Shown: positions 1 to 11,740 of the stretch, piece by piece
How the letters are laid out: each line of letters opens with the position of its first letter
How positions within the stretch are numbered: position 1 is the stretch's first letter
NCBI GenBank assembly: GCA_014529385.2
Contig: CM043967.1
Coordinates: 10,299,501 to 10,363,500, forward strand
From: Adiantum capillus-veneris
Taxonomy: Eukaryota; Streptophyta; Polypodiopsida; Polypodiales; Pteridaceae
Length of the DNA stretch: 64,000 nucleotides
Direction: 5' to 3'
Translations under genes and position numbers: made by a program
The notes under the pieces: model-generated
The model's database searches: none
What the model was told of the DNA's origin: nothing
What the model saw: only the letters and a program-made list of their open reading frames with translations

Positions 1-1340
1 CATCTCTCTCTTGGAGCTTATTTTAGTATTATATTACACTCCACACATGTGGCTAGTCATCTTTGGATATTTTGCACGGTGGGGACATGTAGGCCAGTTA
101 GATCTCTCTTATATACCCTTCACTACGTTAGAAGCCCCTTCTTTGGATGTCACAGCATTGTGAAAAGCTCTGTGGGAGCCCGGGGCTACGGGACCAAGCC
201 CCTGCCATGCCAACATCATATAATCCACCATTGTATGACCTCAGTTGTGCCACCCATGTCACCACCAAAACCCTACCAACATCCTCCCACTGGTGCTAAA
301 AAATGGTCCAAGCAGTGCCCTGCACGCTCACACCATATCCTAGGGCTCCACGAGCTCCAAGGGGAGATTCTCTCCATTGTGTGACGATAGGGAGTTCACA
401 CTCCCATATATATAGCACAAAATCTTACCCTTGGGTCCTCATGTGGGATAATCTCCCTGAAACGTGGCACCTTTCCAACAACCTATCCCTTCAAGCTTCT
501 AAAAAACACTTCATTTTTTTCTCCCCAACTTCTTTATGTTGTCAATTTTTGCTATTGAGTCCGATACTGGGGAGACAAAACCGTGTTGGATCTCCATCAT
601 GTCGGCTCCAAACCCCAAGGCCCTTGCCACATTCCAAATCTTTGGGCCTGCAAACTGAGGGCTGCCAAAACATGAAAAAAACATCTAGCAACACCCTATC
701 GCAACTGCCCTAGACTTTGATTTGGCATTTCTTGTAACCTGTGACTCTAATTGACAAGCTGTCAAATCCTACCTCACATGATGTACGCTATATTTTGGAA
801 CATGGTTGATCCTAAAAGAACATTGGATGGCATGCCTATCAATGCAATGAAGTTGGCCCATCCAAAAGAACCAGCGTGCTCCACAGCTTGCGTGCTTCAC
901 ATCTGTCATCTCAAACCAGCTCTGACCACCTGTCACTACCTGCCCTATCCATTCATTGGGGATCTGCAAACCTTTCAGTCTTTGCAAGACCATAAATTCC
1001 ACACCGTAGCTTCATTTAAGGAACTATCTAGACCAGCTTCTAGAGCACTCCAAAGACCACATTGCAAGGCATCAGCTTATCACTTTGAACACATGAACCT
1101 ACCATCCCAATGGACCCCATTTTGGAGCCATTTTGGCCTATGAAACCACATCAAGCATACAATTCCGCTATCACTTGCATGCCCAGGTCTTCCATACCTG
1201 ATTTAGTTCTTTGCCATGCACCTGTGGACACCCAATGCCTTGCTTTGCACACTTCCCAACATCAACCAACTTTAGTTGCACCACCGTTGGAAACCATTCA
1301 TGGAGCTTTTCAGAATACATTATGTGACAAATTCAATTAA
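1..1340. other. Unassigned sequence, no gene supported
   Basis: Four open frames lie on the plus strand (49-384, 303-713, 751-1143, 1110-1340) in two alternating frames. None shows a recognisable domain, low-complexity protein pattern or plausible gene structure. The stretch is pyrimidine-rich and looks like old repeat or intergenic DNA. I see no LTR end, primer-binding site or splice structure here. A decayed gene cannot be excluded because the open frames all point the same way. Confidence 0.4.
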
Positions 1341-1440
1341 ATCATGTTTAAGAGGTCTATCCAAGTGACTTTTAAGAGCAATGATGCCATTAAAACCTCT
1401 AGTGCCAAAACAAAGATAAAATTCATGCTATATAATATTT

Positions 1441-2479
1441 GCTTGATAATGACGACGGAGCCAAAATCTAAATAGACTCAATGGAGCATTATTACATTAG
1501 GGTAGATGATAGACCCAATGATTTCAAGGACCTAGTGCCTATGGATTACAATAGGAATAGATGTTTTGATGATGATGGAGTTATCCGATTGTACTTGATC
1601 CATACATAGTTAATAAGTGGGGCATGACTAGCACTAAAGTCAAGGTAGATGGCGAGCATGAGGAGAAGCCTCCTATAATGAGAAAATCAAATGCTAGGTT
1701 CATCAAGACTAATGAAGCCACAAGACTAATGAAAATCAAATGACTAGATGGCGAGCATGAGGAGAAGCCTCCTATAATGAGAAAATCAAATGCTAGGTTC
1801 ATCAAGACTAATGAAGCCACAAGAGTTTCTATGGATTATGTTTATATGGGCCATATAGGTTTGCAAATGGAGATCAAAATGAATTATTTAAGTGTGTAGA
1901 ACCCAATGCCAGAGAGCTAAACGAGTACAAGTTCAATTGGTGGACAAGTATGGATTGATTTTATTGAGAGCAAGAGAGGTACACCTATATGGAAAATCCA
2001 ATCTCTTTAAATCACATATAATTGAGCATAAGCCTACCGAGGAGATTGAAAACCAATCCACAAGGATATGAGACTCAAAATGTGGGAAAAACAAAACTCT
2101 ATGACTCTAGAGAATATACACATGTTTCGAGGACTCACCCTATGGGTTTAATGGGATTAAGACATTTAGGATTTCTATCTATGGGAGCCTAAATGCCAAC
2201 CCAATGAGACAAACACAAGTATATACCACTATAATAGGGGAGAGAGGACAATAATTTAGGGATAAAGACCTAGGAGGTGTGTTAGAGAGGATTCCAACAG
2301 GACTTCCTCCATGGGTGCATGAGATAAAAAGAGAAGTGTTTGCGAGAGACCTAAGAATGATTAGATGTATGGTTGAGCCACAAAGGATAAGACCATCTCG
2401 AATGAGCTGCTCACTTGTGATAGCTTTTATAGGTTGGTCAGTTAGAGTTAGTTTAGATCAAGTAAACAGAACCAGGTAG
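1441..2479 (+). pseudogene. Decayed gag of the A/E retroelement family
   Basis: Conceptual plus-strand translation resembles the N-terminal gag region of element A (24297-24900). Around 1855-1950 it reads like RYANGDQNELFKCVEPN followed by ELNEYKF and LVDKYG, parallel to RYINGNQFNLYSCLEP, ELTEYKL and FVDKYG in A. Around 2279-2410 it has RIPTGLPPWV and QRIRPSRM, parallel to RIPKLGPPPGFPP and QSIRPSQL in A. The frames are broken many times and an 80-bp duplication interrupts the copy, so it is an old fragment. Element D's 3' LTR follows directly, suggesting D inserted into or beside it. Confidence 0.65.
1646..1824. repeat. 80-bp near-tandem duplication
   Basis: Positions 1646-1725 and 1745-1824 are essentially identical (both start TAGATGGCGAGCATGAGG and end near GCCACAAGA), separated by 19 bp that partly re-copy the end of the unit. 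It lies inside the decayed gag copy and is probably a replication-slippage product. Confidence 0.85.
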
Positions 2480-2870
2480 AGACTTTAGATATCAAATATA
2501 GAAAAAGATTGAAATGAAATATGAGACTGGACTAAAATGGAAACTAGAATTGGAATATGTATTCATATCAGTATACTGGAGTACAATAGTGTAAGCCAAA
2601 GTCTACTCTAGGCTTGATAACAAAGGAAATACAAGAGTACAAGAGCATAACGAGCTCCAAGGCTAGACTCAATGATAGTGGAAAAGGTCACAAGGTGTAG
2701 CAAGGTAACCCAAAAAATGAATAGTGGGTCCTATTTATAGCCGTCGGATTGGGACAGTGTGCAATTCACATAGTAACTAGTCTCAATAATTACCAGTTCA
2801 ACCGTTGGTCTTAAATCTTTTCTAGAGGCTTGTATGAATTCTCATCTAGAGGATGTTCCCATTGTCTACA
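2480..2870 (-). mobile_element. Probable 3' LTR of element D
   Basis: On the minus strand a purine tract (2871-2890) is followed by TGTAGACAATGG, the expected TG start of an LTR at 2870. Within it the minus strand has a strong TATA box (TATAAATA, plus coordinates 2732-2739). The left (3') end of the LTR could not be fixed; 2480 is where the neighbouring gag remnant stops being recognisable. No second copy is present because element D's 5' end has been lost. Confidence 0.5.
2732..2739 (-). promoter_or_regulatory. TATA box in the element D LTR
   Basis: Minus strand reads CTATAAATAGG. It sits about 130 bp inside the LTR's 5' end, a plausible U3 promoter position. Confidence 0.45.
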
Positions 2871-2890
2871 TTTCCTTCCTCTTTTTCTTT
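2871..2890 (-). other. Polypurine tract of element D
   Basis: Minus strand AAAGAAAAAGAGGAAGGAAA, all purine, immediately before the TG of the inferred LTR. This is the expected plus-strand-synthesis primer of an LTR retrotransposon. Confidence 0.6.
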
Positions 2891-2999
2891 GAATTTTGGA
2901 ATATTTTCAAAATTTTAGCAAGTCCTCTGATTATCCAATATGAATTAAGCATTATTAGTCCACCAGACTGTCTTTCATTTATCTAGAATCTTCTACTTT

Positions 3000-5900
3000 G
3001 GAGGTTTCCAAAGTATCCATGGTGGAACATTGGAATCTAATGGGGTAGTGAAACCAGCATTACGCTTCAAAATTAGGCAGTAAAGTGCTTCTTTCTCCAG
3101 CTGCTCCTTGCATGCACTCTTCATTTCCATTTCTTATGATGCTAAAGAATTCCAAGTCTTTGTTTGAGCATCATAGAGTGTTTGTCGGCCTTTGGTCAGT
3201 CTGGCTCTGACAAGTTTGTAATAAAATGAGGCCGTGTGAATCCATCCTTTAGAGAGTGACTGGTTGGATTTGATTCTAGCTTCAACCATTTCTCTAAAAT
3301 GGGGTTCGGTGGCTTCCTTGTTTTCAAGGTCTTTCTCTAGAAACTTGGAGGCCTTAAATGTCCTTTGAAGAAGTTCATTTGTAATCTTTATTAGCTACCT
3401 AATTTGGATATGCCATTGATCCATCTTTAGATAAATTTTTTGCAAAGCATCTTGCAGGTCATCTATTTGATCCTTCTTCAAAGATTCATCCACAACGTTC
3501 TTATAGGCAGTCCACTCTGTGGTGGTTGTTTCATACCAGCCTCTCAGATCATCAACTATCTTAATGTACTGCTGCTAATCAAGTGCCTCAGTGTACTTTG
3601 GGTACAAATTTGGAAAGAAGCAAGGCAACTCTACTTCTTTGGTAGGAAGTGCATACACTAAGACTCGGGGAGTATGGTACAAACTCTATAAAATTCATTA
3701 CAATTTGGTTCTCTTGTTGCATCATCTTTTGAGTAATTTGAACCACATGGTAAAAGACTCTTAAGATTCATTTCTTGCTCTTTGAGGGTCACTCTGGTCT
3801 TTGGTCCTTTTCTACTGGTAGTATTTCTTTCCAACATTTTTTTTACCTTATGATAAAGGACTCCTTTAGCAATTTGCAGTTTGACTAGTAGATCCTCTAT
3901 TAGAGTCTTGATATCTTTCATACACCTATAAGTAGGCTTGTCTCCCATGTCTAATTATAATCCCATGCTCCTAAGGTTAATTTTTGACCATCATATCCTT
4001 AATTTGGGTCATCTTGATATCTTTCGTGCACCTATAGGTAAGCTTGTCTCCTAGTAGCATGTCTAATTGTAATCCTAGGCTCCTAAGGTTAACTATGGAT
4101 GGATCCTTTACATGTGGGTTCACAATGATATCATCATTAGTTAGGAACCATTCTTGTACTCAATCCAAAACTTGGACACAATTGGGGTGAGGTGGTAGTT
4201 GGCATACTGTCTGTTCATAATACCTGATCAATTCCAGTCCCGAGTCATCCTTTTGGCTCCAACAAAAAACATTCAAAATATCTCCAGATCAGAATATGCA
4301 GTTTCATAATGTAAGAATTCTTTAATTTGGGTTGCTCTTTGCTGTCTCAATTTTTTATTGAGTGCTAGAAGCTTATTGGAACCGGGATCTAAGTGTGAAT
4401 TTGAGCTTCGTTCAACCACAATCTCTTTTTCTTTGGCGTTGTGTTGACCTGCTGACCTTTGATGTCCCATGGATTGCTATGTGCCCTACTGGGTTTGCTG
4501 TTGATTCGGATCAAATTGGGTATGATCTCCTTGTTGCTACTAATTGTGAGCGTCTCCATCCTTTGTGCCCTCTAGCCCAGTGTTAGTGTTTGCCTGGTTC
4601 CCAATACTTGTTGAGTTGAGTGGTGGAGATCGCTCATCATTATCATCATCATCATTGTGATGACTTGTCCCATCTCCATCCTCCGGTCTTTGTCATCCTC
4701 TTTAGCCTCCTCTTCTTCATCTGCTTGCTTGACTAAAGTTTTTGTTTACTCCTCAACTTTTTCTTATAGATCCTCCTTTATGGAATCCACCAAACTCTCT
4801 AAGTCTTCTATATTCATCATAAGATTCCCTTCAACATCTAAAATATCAACCAAGGATTGGTAGATATACTTTTCTGTAATAGGGTAGTATGGACTCTGTG
4901 TAGTGATTTTAAAGCAATTTTCTTTTCATTTAGAACTCCTCAAAGTGCCTCCTTTTCTTCAATAACTGTTGTCTTTTCTTCTGCAAAGATTATGTTGTCA
5001 TTTTTGAGCTTGTCAATTCTCTTCTGTTGTGTAGCAATCAGTCTTGCATCCTTATTCTAGCTGATCATAAGCTGTAACATCATACTTCTCAATTGATTTA
5101 ATTCCTTCTTTAACTTTTCAAGTTCAATATTTGTTTCTTCGAGTTTTATTTGTAAAGCCACTATTGCTAAATTGGAAACAAATATTTGGGCATGCATCAT
5201 TTTCCCCATAGAATTCACAATGGTGTTCCAACCAGACATGACATTAGCCACACATCCATATGTAATGGTTTCTATAGCATCTTAGGTGCTTTCATACACC
5301 ATTAGAGGAGTACAATAAAGGATTAGAGATTTATCATCTCTCTTAATGACCACATTCCCTTGTTGCAGGGGCTTCTTCTGGAGCCTATCAAGTCAAACTA
5401 GATACACTGGCTTGTGGGTGGCTATAGCCATCTAAGTTTGAGGTGCATTGTCTTTTCCTTTGTTAGCAGGTGGAACCTATTATTTTTTAGCATGCTTAGT
5501 TATTGTAGTAGTGGTTATTGGTGGAGTATGAGGAAACTATTTTCCTTGTCATGTTTCTTGATCCTCAGTTGGTTGCTGCTCAATGGTTTGAGTGCTCTGA
5601 AGTCCTTTCTCCAAGACCTTCTTCCAAACCTTGTTTGCATTGGCATGAAGTGGGATACATGTTGCCCAATACAAGAATTGCCAAACATACCAAGATTTAA
5701 ATACATTCTGAGTCTTGAACTTTTCTGCTATAGCTGAATTAGAATATTGTGCAAGAATGTGCTTAATTGATATCAACCTTAGGATTTTTGAGCTTGACCA
5801 CAATAGCATACCAAACAACTTCTCAAAGATATATGTTGGGTTGTTCCTTGAGCACCCTTTTTCTATCTCTTCTCATTTTCCTCCAGGTAGCTACTGGCTT

Positions 5901-6208
5901 CATCAGTTGAGCATGGGTTGAATTCAGGTATCTACTGGCTTCATCAATCGAGCATAGTTTGACTTCATCAGCTAAACGTGGTTTTCTTTGGTGACAAATG
6001 GCAAGTGCAATACATGAGATAGGATTTTTGTTGTGGCTTGTACCAATTTTCCATTGATTTTAGTAGCACCACTATCTGGGTCAAATGTATCTCTAACTTC
6101 TTGGATGATTCCAACATCAAAGTTCAAATTGGTACCATCCAATACTACCTCTAAATCCCAACATTTCAGAAGGGTTTTTTCTGCTTGGTGAAACACATAT
6201 TTTCCCAA
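3000..6208 (-). pseudogene. Decayed coiled-coil ORF downstream of element D pol
   Basis: Between the integrase and the polypurine tract of D lies a minus-strand region with open pieces at 6208-5972, 5818-5549, 5251-5057, 4470-4273 and 3948-3658. The pieces include heptad-like, Lys/Glu/Leu-rich stretches (for example KLEETNIELEKLKKELNQL near 5150), suggesting coiled coil. The position (after pol, before the 3' LTR) and the general plan, a globular N part then coiled coil, parallel the large downstream ORF of element E at 46739-50191. Sequence similarity between the two is too weak for me to claim homology. Function unknown; many stops and frameshifts make it non-functional. Confidence 0.45.
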
Positions 6209-6639
6209 CTAGGTACCAAGCACTCTTGTTTAGTGTGGTTGAGTAGTGTCTCCATTTTCTTTGTTGCTTGATCCATATCTACCTACATCTTCTCTAATAC
6301 TTTTTTTGGCTTTGCCCATTTTTGGGTCCTATGAGAAGTCCTGTGAAATAGAGGAATACGTGATCACTTGTAGTAGATGGAAAACCAAAGCAAGAAACCC
6401 TAGATGTTTCTTGTTGTGTTGTGAATGCAATGGAAGCGGAAGGGCAATGGTGGTGATGCTGCACACTCAAGATGCTATGTTGAAGGTGAAGGCATAGGTA
6501 CATGTACATAAATCCCTCTGGGCTAACAAGAAATTTGTGCGAGTCGTCAATGGTAAAGTGCTAGGTTGCACACTCTATTCATAGAGTTATACATATTTAT
6601 GTCATGAATGCTCCATGCTCTTGCTGCCTTGGGTTTACA

Positions 6640-7260
6640 CCACCTATGATGTGGCACTCATGCGTTGTTTAGTCCACCTAATCATTTACTCTGCAAGATT
6701 TTGCCCATGATTAGGTCATTCATTTTGTACCAGTGACCATTACAATTGTCAAAATCTACTGGTTTTTCATGTGTCTGAGTCTGAACTGGAACTATACTGA
6801 AGCTGTCTACTGGTGTTGGAAAATCTTGTATCCCTTCTTGAACTGGTATGACATGGTATAAATTCATTGGTTCATTATCTAATTTTGAATTGGCCTCTGG
6901 CACTAGTGTTGCTAGTACCTTGTTTGATCTGGCATACTATATTTTTATCTTGGCGCCATTGTAAACACTTGGAAACAATAGTCCTCTTGGGAGATCCATC
7001 AACCTAAGTGTGCCATTAAAAAACACCCAATCTACCTCATAAGGTCCTGATCATGCAATTTTCAGATTAGGCTTCTTGGGCCCTAGTTTTGACTCATAAA
7101 GCAATACCAGATCTCCCTTTTTAAACTCCTTGACTTTGATCTTGCTATCATGCTAGTGCTTCCTTCTTTGCTGAAGCACTTCTTATTTTAGCATGGTACA
7201 CTGCCTAATCTCATCCAAATGTAATAATTATTCTAAATTTTGTTTCATATTCGCTTTGAA
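6640..7260 (-). pseudogene. Element D integrase C-terminal region (GPY/F-like)
   Basis: Minus translation contains FKKGDLVLLYESKLGPKKPN and then SGPYEV near 7050-7130, the usual pattern of the C-terminal GPY/F module of Ty3/gypsy integrases. It follows the core domain in the expected order. The open piece at 6903-6682 would be linker or the start of the downstream region. Interrupted by stops. Confidence 0.6.
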
Positions 7261-7557
7261 GTCCATGCCATGCTCCACTACTATTCTAAGACTTGGGATT
7301 TGAAATTCCGTCGGTACCACTGCTTCTGTGCTAAAGGTCATTATGAAAGGTGTCATTCTAGTGGTGGCATTGTAAGAAATTCTATAAGACCATAATGCTG
7401 TTTAAAGCTTTGCATCCCACTCATGTGGCTCCTTTTGAACTATCTTCATTAGGATCGCCTTTATCGTTTTGTTGTTGCTTTTTGCCTGCTGATCATTGCA
7501 CCTAGGATGATATGGTGTATATTTTTTGTGCTTTACTAAAAACATCTCAATCAGTAT

Positions 7558-7854
7558 CTAAATCCTTTCATTCATGAAATATGTACCCAGATTTGAGACT
7601 ATCTCGATGGGATATCCATATCTGCAGATCATGTTTTTATACAAAAATACTGCGGTTGATTTTGTAGTGCTATTTGGCAATGCCTTGGCTTCCACCCAAT
7701 TTCTTACATAGCAAATATCCTGTATAATGTACATGTACTTCCTAGGAGTGATCTTATTGAATGGACCTATGAAGTCCAATCCCCAATTCATGAACACTCC
7801 CAATGGTTGTACTGGTGTCAAAGGTGTCATGTTGATTGTTGTCAGTCTTCCCAT
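7558..7854 (-). pseudogene. Element D integrase catalytic core, inactivated
   Basis: The 98-codon piece has WGLDFIGPF, the first catalytic Asp context typical of Tat/Athila-type integrases, then a core stretch ending EIVSNLGTYF. That corresponds to the family's VSDNGTHF box with the second catalytic Asp replaced by Asn. Further left the translation near 7470 reads QQAKSNNK where the family has a catalytic Glu (QAES), so the third residue appears to be Lys. Two of three catalytic acids are lost. Confidence 0.75.
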
Positions 7855-7865
7855 CCACTGACAAA

Positions 7866-8275
7866 TATCACGTCTTGCAAAATGATCTAAACTCAGCCAT
7901 CATGCTTTGCCACCAGAGGCTTGCTTGTAGGAGTTTATTGTAGGTAACATCAATAGAGAAGTGATCACCTGCATCCCCACTATGAGCCTCTATGTCTCTG
8001 ACATTAGCCATCATGCTTTGCAACTAGAGACCTACTTGCAGGATCACGTCTTGCAAAAGGATCTGAACTTAGCCATCATGCTTTGCCACCAGAGGTTTGC
8101 TTGTAGGATTTTCTTGTAGGTAATATGAATAGATAAGTGATCACCTGCATCCCCACTATGAGCCTCTATGGCTCTGACATCAGCCATCATGATTTGCATT
8201 TAGAGACCTACTTGCAATATTTTCTTGTAGGTAATACCATAGAGAAGTGACCACTTGCATCCCCACTATATAGCT
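7866..8275. repeat. 176-bp tandem duplication with inner subrepeats in D
   Basis: The string CACGTCTTGCAAAA occurs at 7869 and 8045, and the flanking sequence repeats with the same 176-bp offset, followed by a partial third copy to about 8275. Inside each unit GCCATCATG.TTTGC recurs twice. It lies between RNase H and integrase coding sequence of element D and destroys the reading frame. Confidence 0.8.
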
Positions 8276-8309
8276 CCTCTAATGACGGTGAACTTCAAAC
8301 TCTTTATTA

Positions 8310-8561
8310 TCAGTGCCATTTTATTTGCCTGAGACCAATCCATTGGAAATCCTCCCAATTGAAGAAAGTCATATACATCCTACCATTCAAGGTTTGGTCC
8401 TTCATTGCTGCATTTTGAAATAGTTCGGCATCTACTGGTTCATCCCTCAGCGACATGTTTGAGATGTCCCGTGTACTCCTTGAAAGAAACTCTGCACCAC
8501 AATGGGTTTTTCCTGGCTTATGAAAGATATAAAACTCAATTCCATCAAAAACATCATCCAT
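8310..8561 (-). pseudogene. Element D RNase H/connection fragment
   Basis: Minus piece of 83 codons with YIFHKPGKTHCGAEFLSRS, matching the usual end of the gypsy RNase H region (..G..N..AD.LSR, with AD changed to AE). It lies between RT and integrase as expected. Confidence 0.65.
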
Positions 8562-8689
8562 CTGATCAACTTACCCCGATTGATTACTTTGTGGATCAGA
8601 AGAGAAGTGCTTGATGATCTACATAGAAGTGAAACATCTTGCCCAACATGTAGTGTTTGAAACTATGGCACTGAAAACCATTTTGAGTG

Positions 8690-9654
8690 CTTATTGCTCT
8701 ATTGTAGAATACCCTTGTTTAGTTGAATTGAACTAGAAACTGGCAAAGTAGATTGGATAGTCTATCTTTCCATCAGGCTGGGCCAATATAGCTCCCATTG
8801 CCATTCCAGACGCATCGACATGCACATATAAAATCACATCCTAGTTTGGTTCATCAATGACTAGCTTCATGCTGATCGCCTCCTTCAAGCACTAGAAACT
8901 CTGTTCACATTTGTGGGTCCAAATGAACTTCTTGCCCTTATGAGTCACCTCATACAGAGGAAGTGCCTTAACTGCAAGCATATGAATAAATCTGCAATAG
9001 AGATTAACATTTCCTAGGAAAGAACTCAATTCAAATACATTTGTCAGTGGCACCTTGGCTTGCTACACACACTTAATCTTATCATTAGCCATATCAATGC
9101 CATTCCTAGAGATAATATTTCTCAAAAGCTGGCATTTCCATACCATGAATACTGATATAAAGGGGTTCAAGAAAGTCCTCTTCTCTTTGCATCTCTCAAA
9201 AACCATCTCCAAAAAGAGTAGACGCATTTCCCAAATATCACCAAAAGTTTGTCCCAAAAGTTATTAAATATTTCCATCATACACCTCTAGAAAGTAGATG
9301 GAGCATTATAAATTCCAAACGGCATGATCATGTTCATAAACGCTCTCCATTTAGTGATGAGCGTTGTTTTAGCTCGATTTTTTGCTGTGATCTTCAATTG
9401 ATTGTAGCCAATATAACCATCCATAAAGCTATACATTTAGTGACGAGCGTTGTTTTAGCTCGATTTTTTGGTGTGATCTTCAATTGATTGTAGCCACTAT
9501 AACCATCCATAAAGCTATACATCTTGTGGCCAAAAATCTTGTCTAGAAGTATATTAGAAAATGGGAGTAGAAAATGATCTTTATTTGTTTGAGCAGTAAG
9601 CTTCCTGTAATCTACATAGACCACCCTTAACTTCCCATTCTTCTTCCAAACCAC
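8690..9654 (-). pseudogene. Element D reverse transcriptase, decayed
   Basis: The minus translation at 9654-9520 has WKKNGKLRVVYVDYRKL, then NKDHFLLPF and FMDGYSGYNQ, the classic N-terminal RT motifs of Ty3/gypsy; the KKDHF.LPF and D.{2}SGYNQ forms are typical of Tat/Athila lineages. An 86-bp tandem duplication (9351-9522) copies the SGYNQ segment and shifts the frame. Left of it the translation is full of stops; an intact YxDD catalytic box was not found. Confidence 0.75.
9351..9522. repeat. 86-bp tandem duplication inside D RT
   Basis: 9351-9436 and 9437-9522 are almost identical (TTAGTGA[TC]GAGCGTTG...AAGCTATACAT). The period, 86, is not a multiple of three, so it frameshifts RT. Only a few substitutions separate the copies. 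Confidence 0.9.
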
Positions 9655-9659
9655 TACTA

Positions 9660-10800
9660 TTGGGAATAACCAATCATTGCTTGCAGCCTCAATAATGAAC
9701 CCTGCCTTCCAGAGATTGTTGATCTCCTCCCCTTTAACTTCTTAGCATAGTTGGGGTTCATTCTATATCTTTGCAGTCTCATTGGTCCGATGTTGGGTTT
9801 TATTGTATCCCGTGCTGACACACTTCTGGATCAACTCTTTTCAAATCAATGTGGTCCCTTGTAAAAACATCCTTGTATTTTCAAACAAAGATCTGGCCTT
9901 CACCTTAATCTCCAGCTTTAGATGTTTATTGATATTCACCATTCTGGGTTTCTCATTTGTGCCACGATTTCATTCATCAACCTCTCGATCATTTGAAAGT
10001 AACCAGTTTGGACCTCTTACTTTTGCCAATGATTTTGATTCCTTTTTTCTACAAATACCTGTTGCATATTCATTAAATGGATTAGCTAGCTCTACAAGTC
10101 CATGCTCCATCTTTGACCTATCAATAGTGACCTAAACTTACCACAATCATTTGACTAGGCTCTGCTACTAATTTGAAATTGAACTTCTCTTGATTTGACT
10201 GTTCTAGTGCACGTTCATCCAATTGATCTGCCGTTTCCCCAGTGTTTGACTCGATGAATTGATTTGGGTACTGCTTTCTCTACCCATGAGCTTTTTCCTT
10301 GTCCATCAACACAATAGTCAAGGTCAATCTCTGTAAGAGGAAATATATTTATTGAGGCTAACATCTCTCAATTTTCTTAGTGCCATATTTCTTACAAAGT
10401 TACTCTGTTTTGAGATCCTTTTTCCAGCTCCTTGTATTGTCTGTCTTGATCTAGATTTGCTTGATGGATCCCTAGATTGTCAGTGTTTGGCTAACATAAT
10501 CATTCACTGCACCACCAGTTTGAAGCCATGGTCTACCTAGAAGCATTCCATATGCTCCCTGTATATCCAAAACTAAGAAGTTGATTTTAAATTTCTCTTT
10601 ATGCACTCTGATTTTCATATTGTCAATGAATCCTATGGCTTACATACCGTGTGATCAACCATTCATACTCTAAATGGTGTTGGTTTTAAATCCAAAATTC
10701 CCAAATTTTGCCTCAAATGTTTTTCGAGGATATTAACTCCAACTCCCCTATCCAATATTACAAATTATTCTAGCATTTAAACCTTTTGGCTATTTTGCAT
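9660..10800 (-). pseudogene. Element D protease and RT N-terminal linker
   Basis: Near 10700-10770 the minus translation has ILDRGVGVNILEKH, a retropepsin active-site region in which the DSG/DTG triad reads DRG. Downstream pieces continue toward the RT start. Numerous stops. The order gag-protease-RT-RNase H-integrase agrees with Ty3/gypsy organisation. Confidence 0.55.
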
Positions 10801-10922
10801 CTTCTTTGCCAGTTTTTTTTCTAATCCTAGTCATAAGATCTCATTGTTCTTACCATTCATCAACTACATTCCCTTTGACTTTAGCCTTCCATGTGGCTCT
10901 CGTTGTTCTTACCATTCATCAA

Positions 10923-11740
10923 TTACTTCCCTTTGACTTTAGCCTTCCATGTGGCTCTTTGTTGCTCCCATTTCTTTGTTTCAGCAACTTGATTCTTCTT
11001 AGGTTCTTCTAGAATCCCCTCAATGACTGCACCTCTGCTTCTAGTCATTGCCATTACTAGCACTAGTTCATGTGTTTCCTCTTTAGGTATTTTGGTTTGG
11101 AAGCTTTCGAACAACGAGATGCAAATTGCCTGTATGTTCCGCAAGTATAGCAATTTAAATTCATTTTGCCAAAGTTAGCTCTTCCTGTGCCCCGACTAGT
11201 ACGCCCTTGGTATTTGCCTCTACCACCCCCAACACTTGTGCTGGTCTCATTCTCTTTGGAGCCACTTGCCCCCAATTGTTCCACACATGCTCCATAAGAT
11301 TTACAATACGTGCACTAGGAACATTCAGCTAACCTGTGGTCTCTGGACCTGCACTTTGAGCACCACGTCTTGACCTTTCCTAATGAGGATTTGGTTTTGG
11401 CCATCTCAAATATCTGTTTTGATATTTCTTTCAGCTTCCTGGTCCACGAACCCTTTTTCTTGATTTTAGATTTTTCATCTGAGTCACTATCGATGAGCTG
11501 GAAGTTGTGTTGGAATTTGATTGTTCAAATGATGTTTTGCTATCACTAGAATCTCTCCTCTTGTGGAACCTTTTCTTTTTGGCTTGTTGTTCCATTGTTG
11601 AACCAGATCATTGCATTTCTTCACAGTGTATGGAACTTCTTGTTCCCTTAGCTTCTTACTTCTAAAACCATTTAGGAACTAAGCTCTTGTTCTCTTTTCT
11701 AACGGAGGTTCTTGAAATTTTTTGGTCAACTCTTTGATCT
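10923..11740 (-). pseudogene. Element D gag C-terminus with zinc knuckles
   Basis: Minus translation shows CSKCRSRDHRLAEC near 11320-11370, a canonical CX2CX4HX4C zinc knuckle, and CYTCGTYRQFASRC near 11110-11160, a second knuckle whose His is replaced by Gln. A glycine/arginine-rich stretch (GGGRGKYQGRTSRGTGR) lies between them, as in nucleocapsid domains. The upstream gag is missing: at 11741 the sequence changes abruptly to the LTR of element C. Confidence 0.65.

Noticed and set aside
49-1340. Four overlapping plus-strand ORFs at the window start
   Set aside because: No domains, irregular composition and alternating frames; not enough to call a gene.
5414-5921. Plus-strand hydrophobic ORFs near 5.4-5.9 kb
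   Set aside because: They overlap the minus-strand downstream region of element D and show no signal or domain beyond composition effects.
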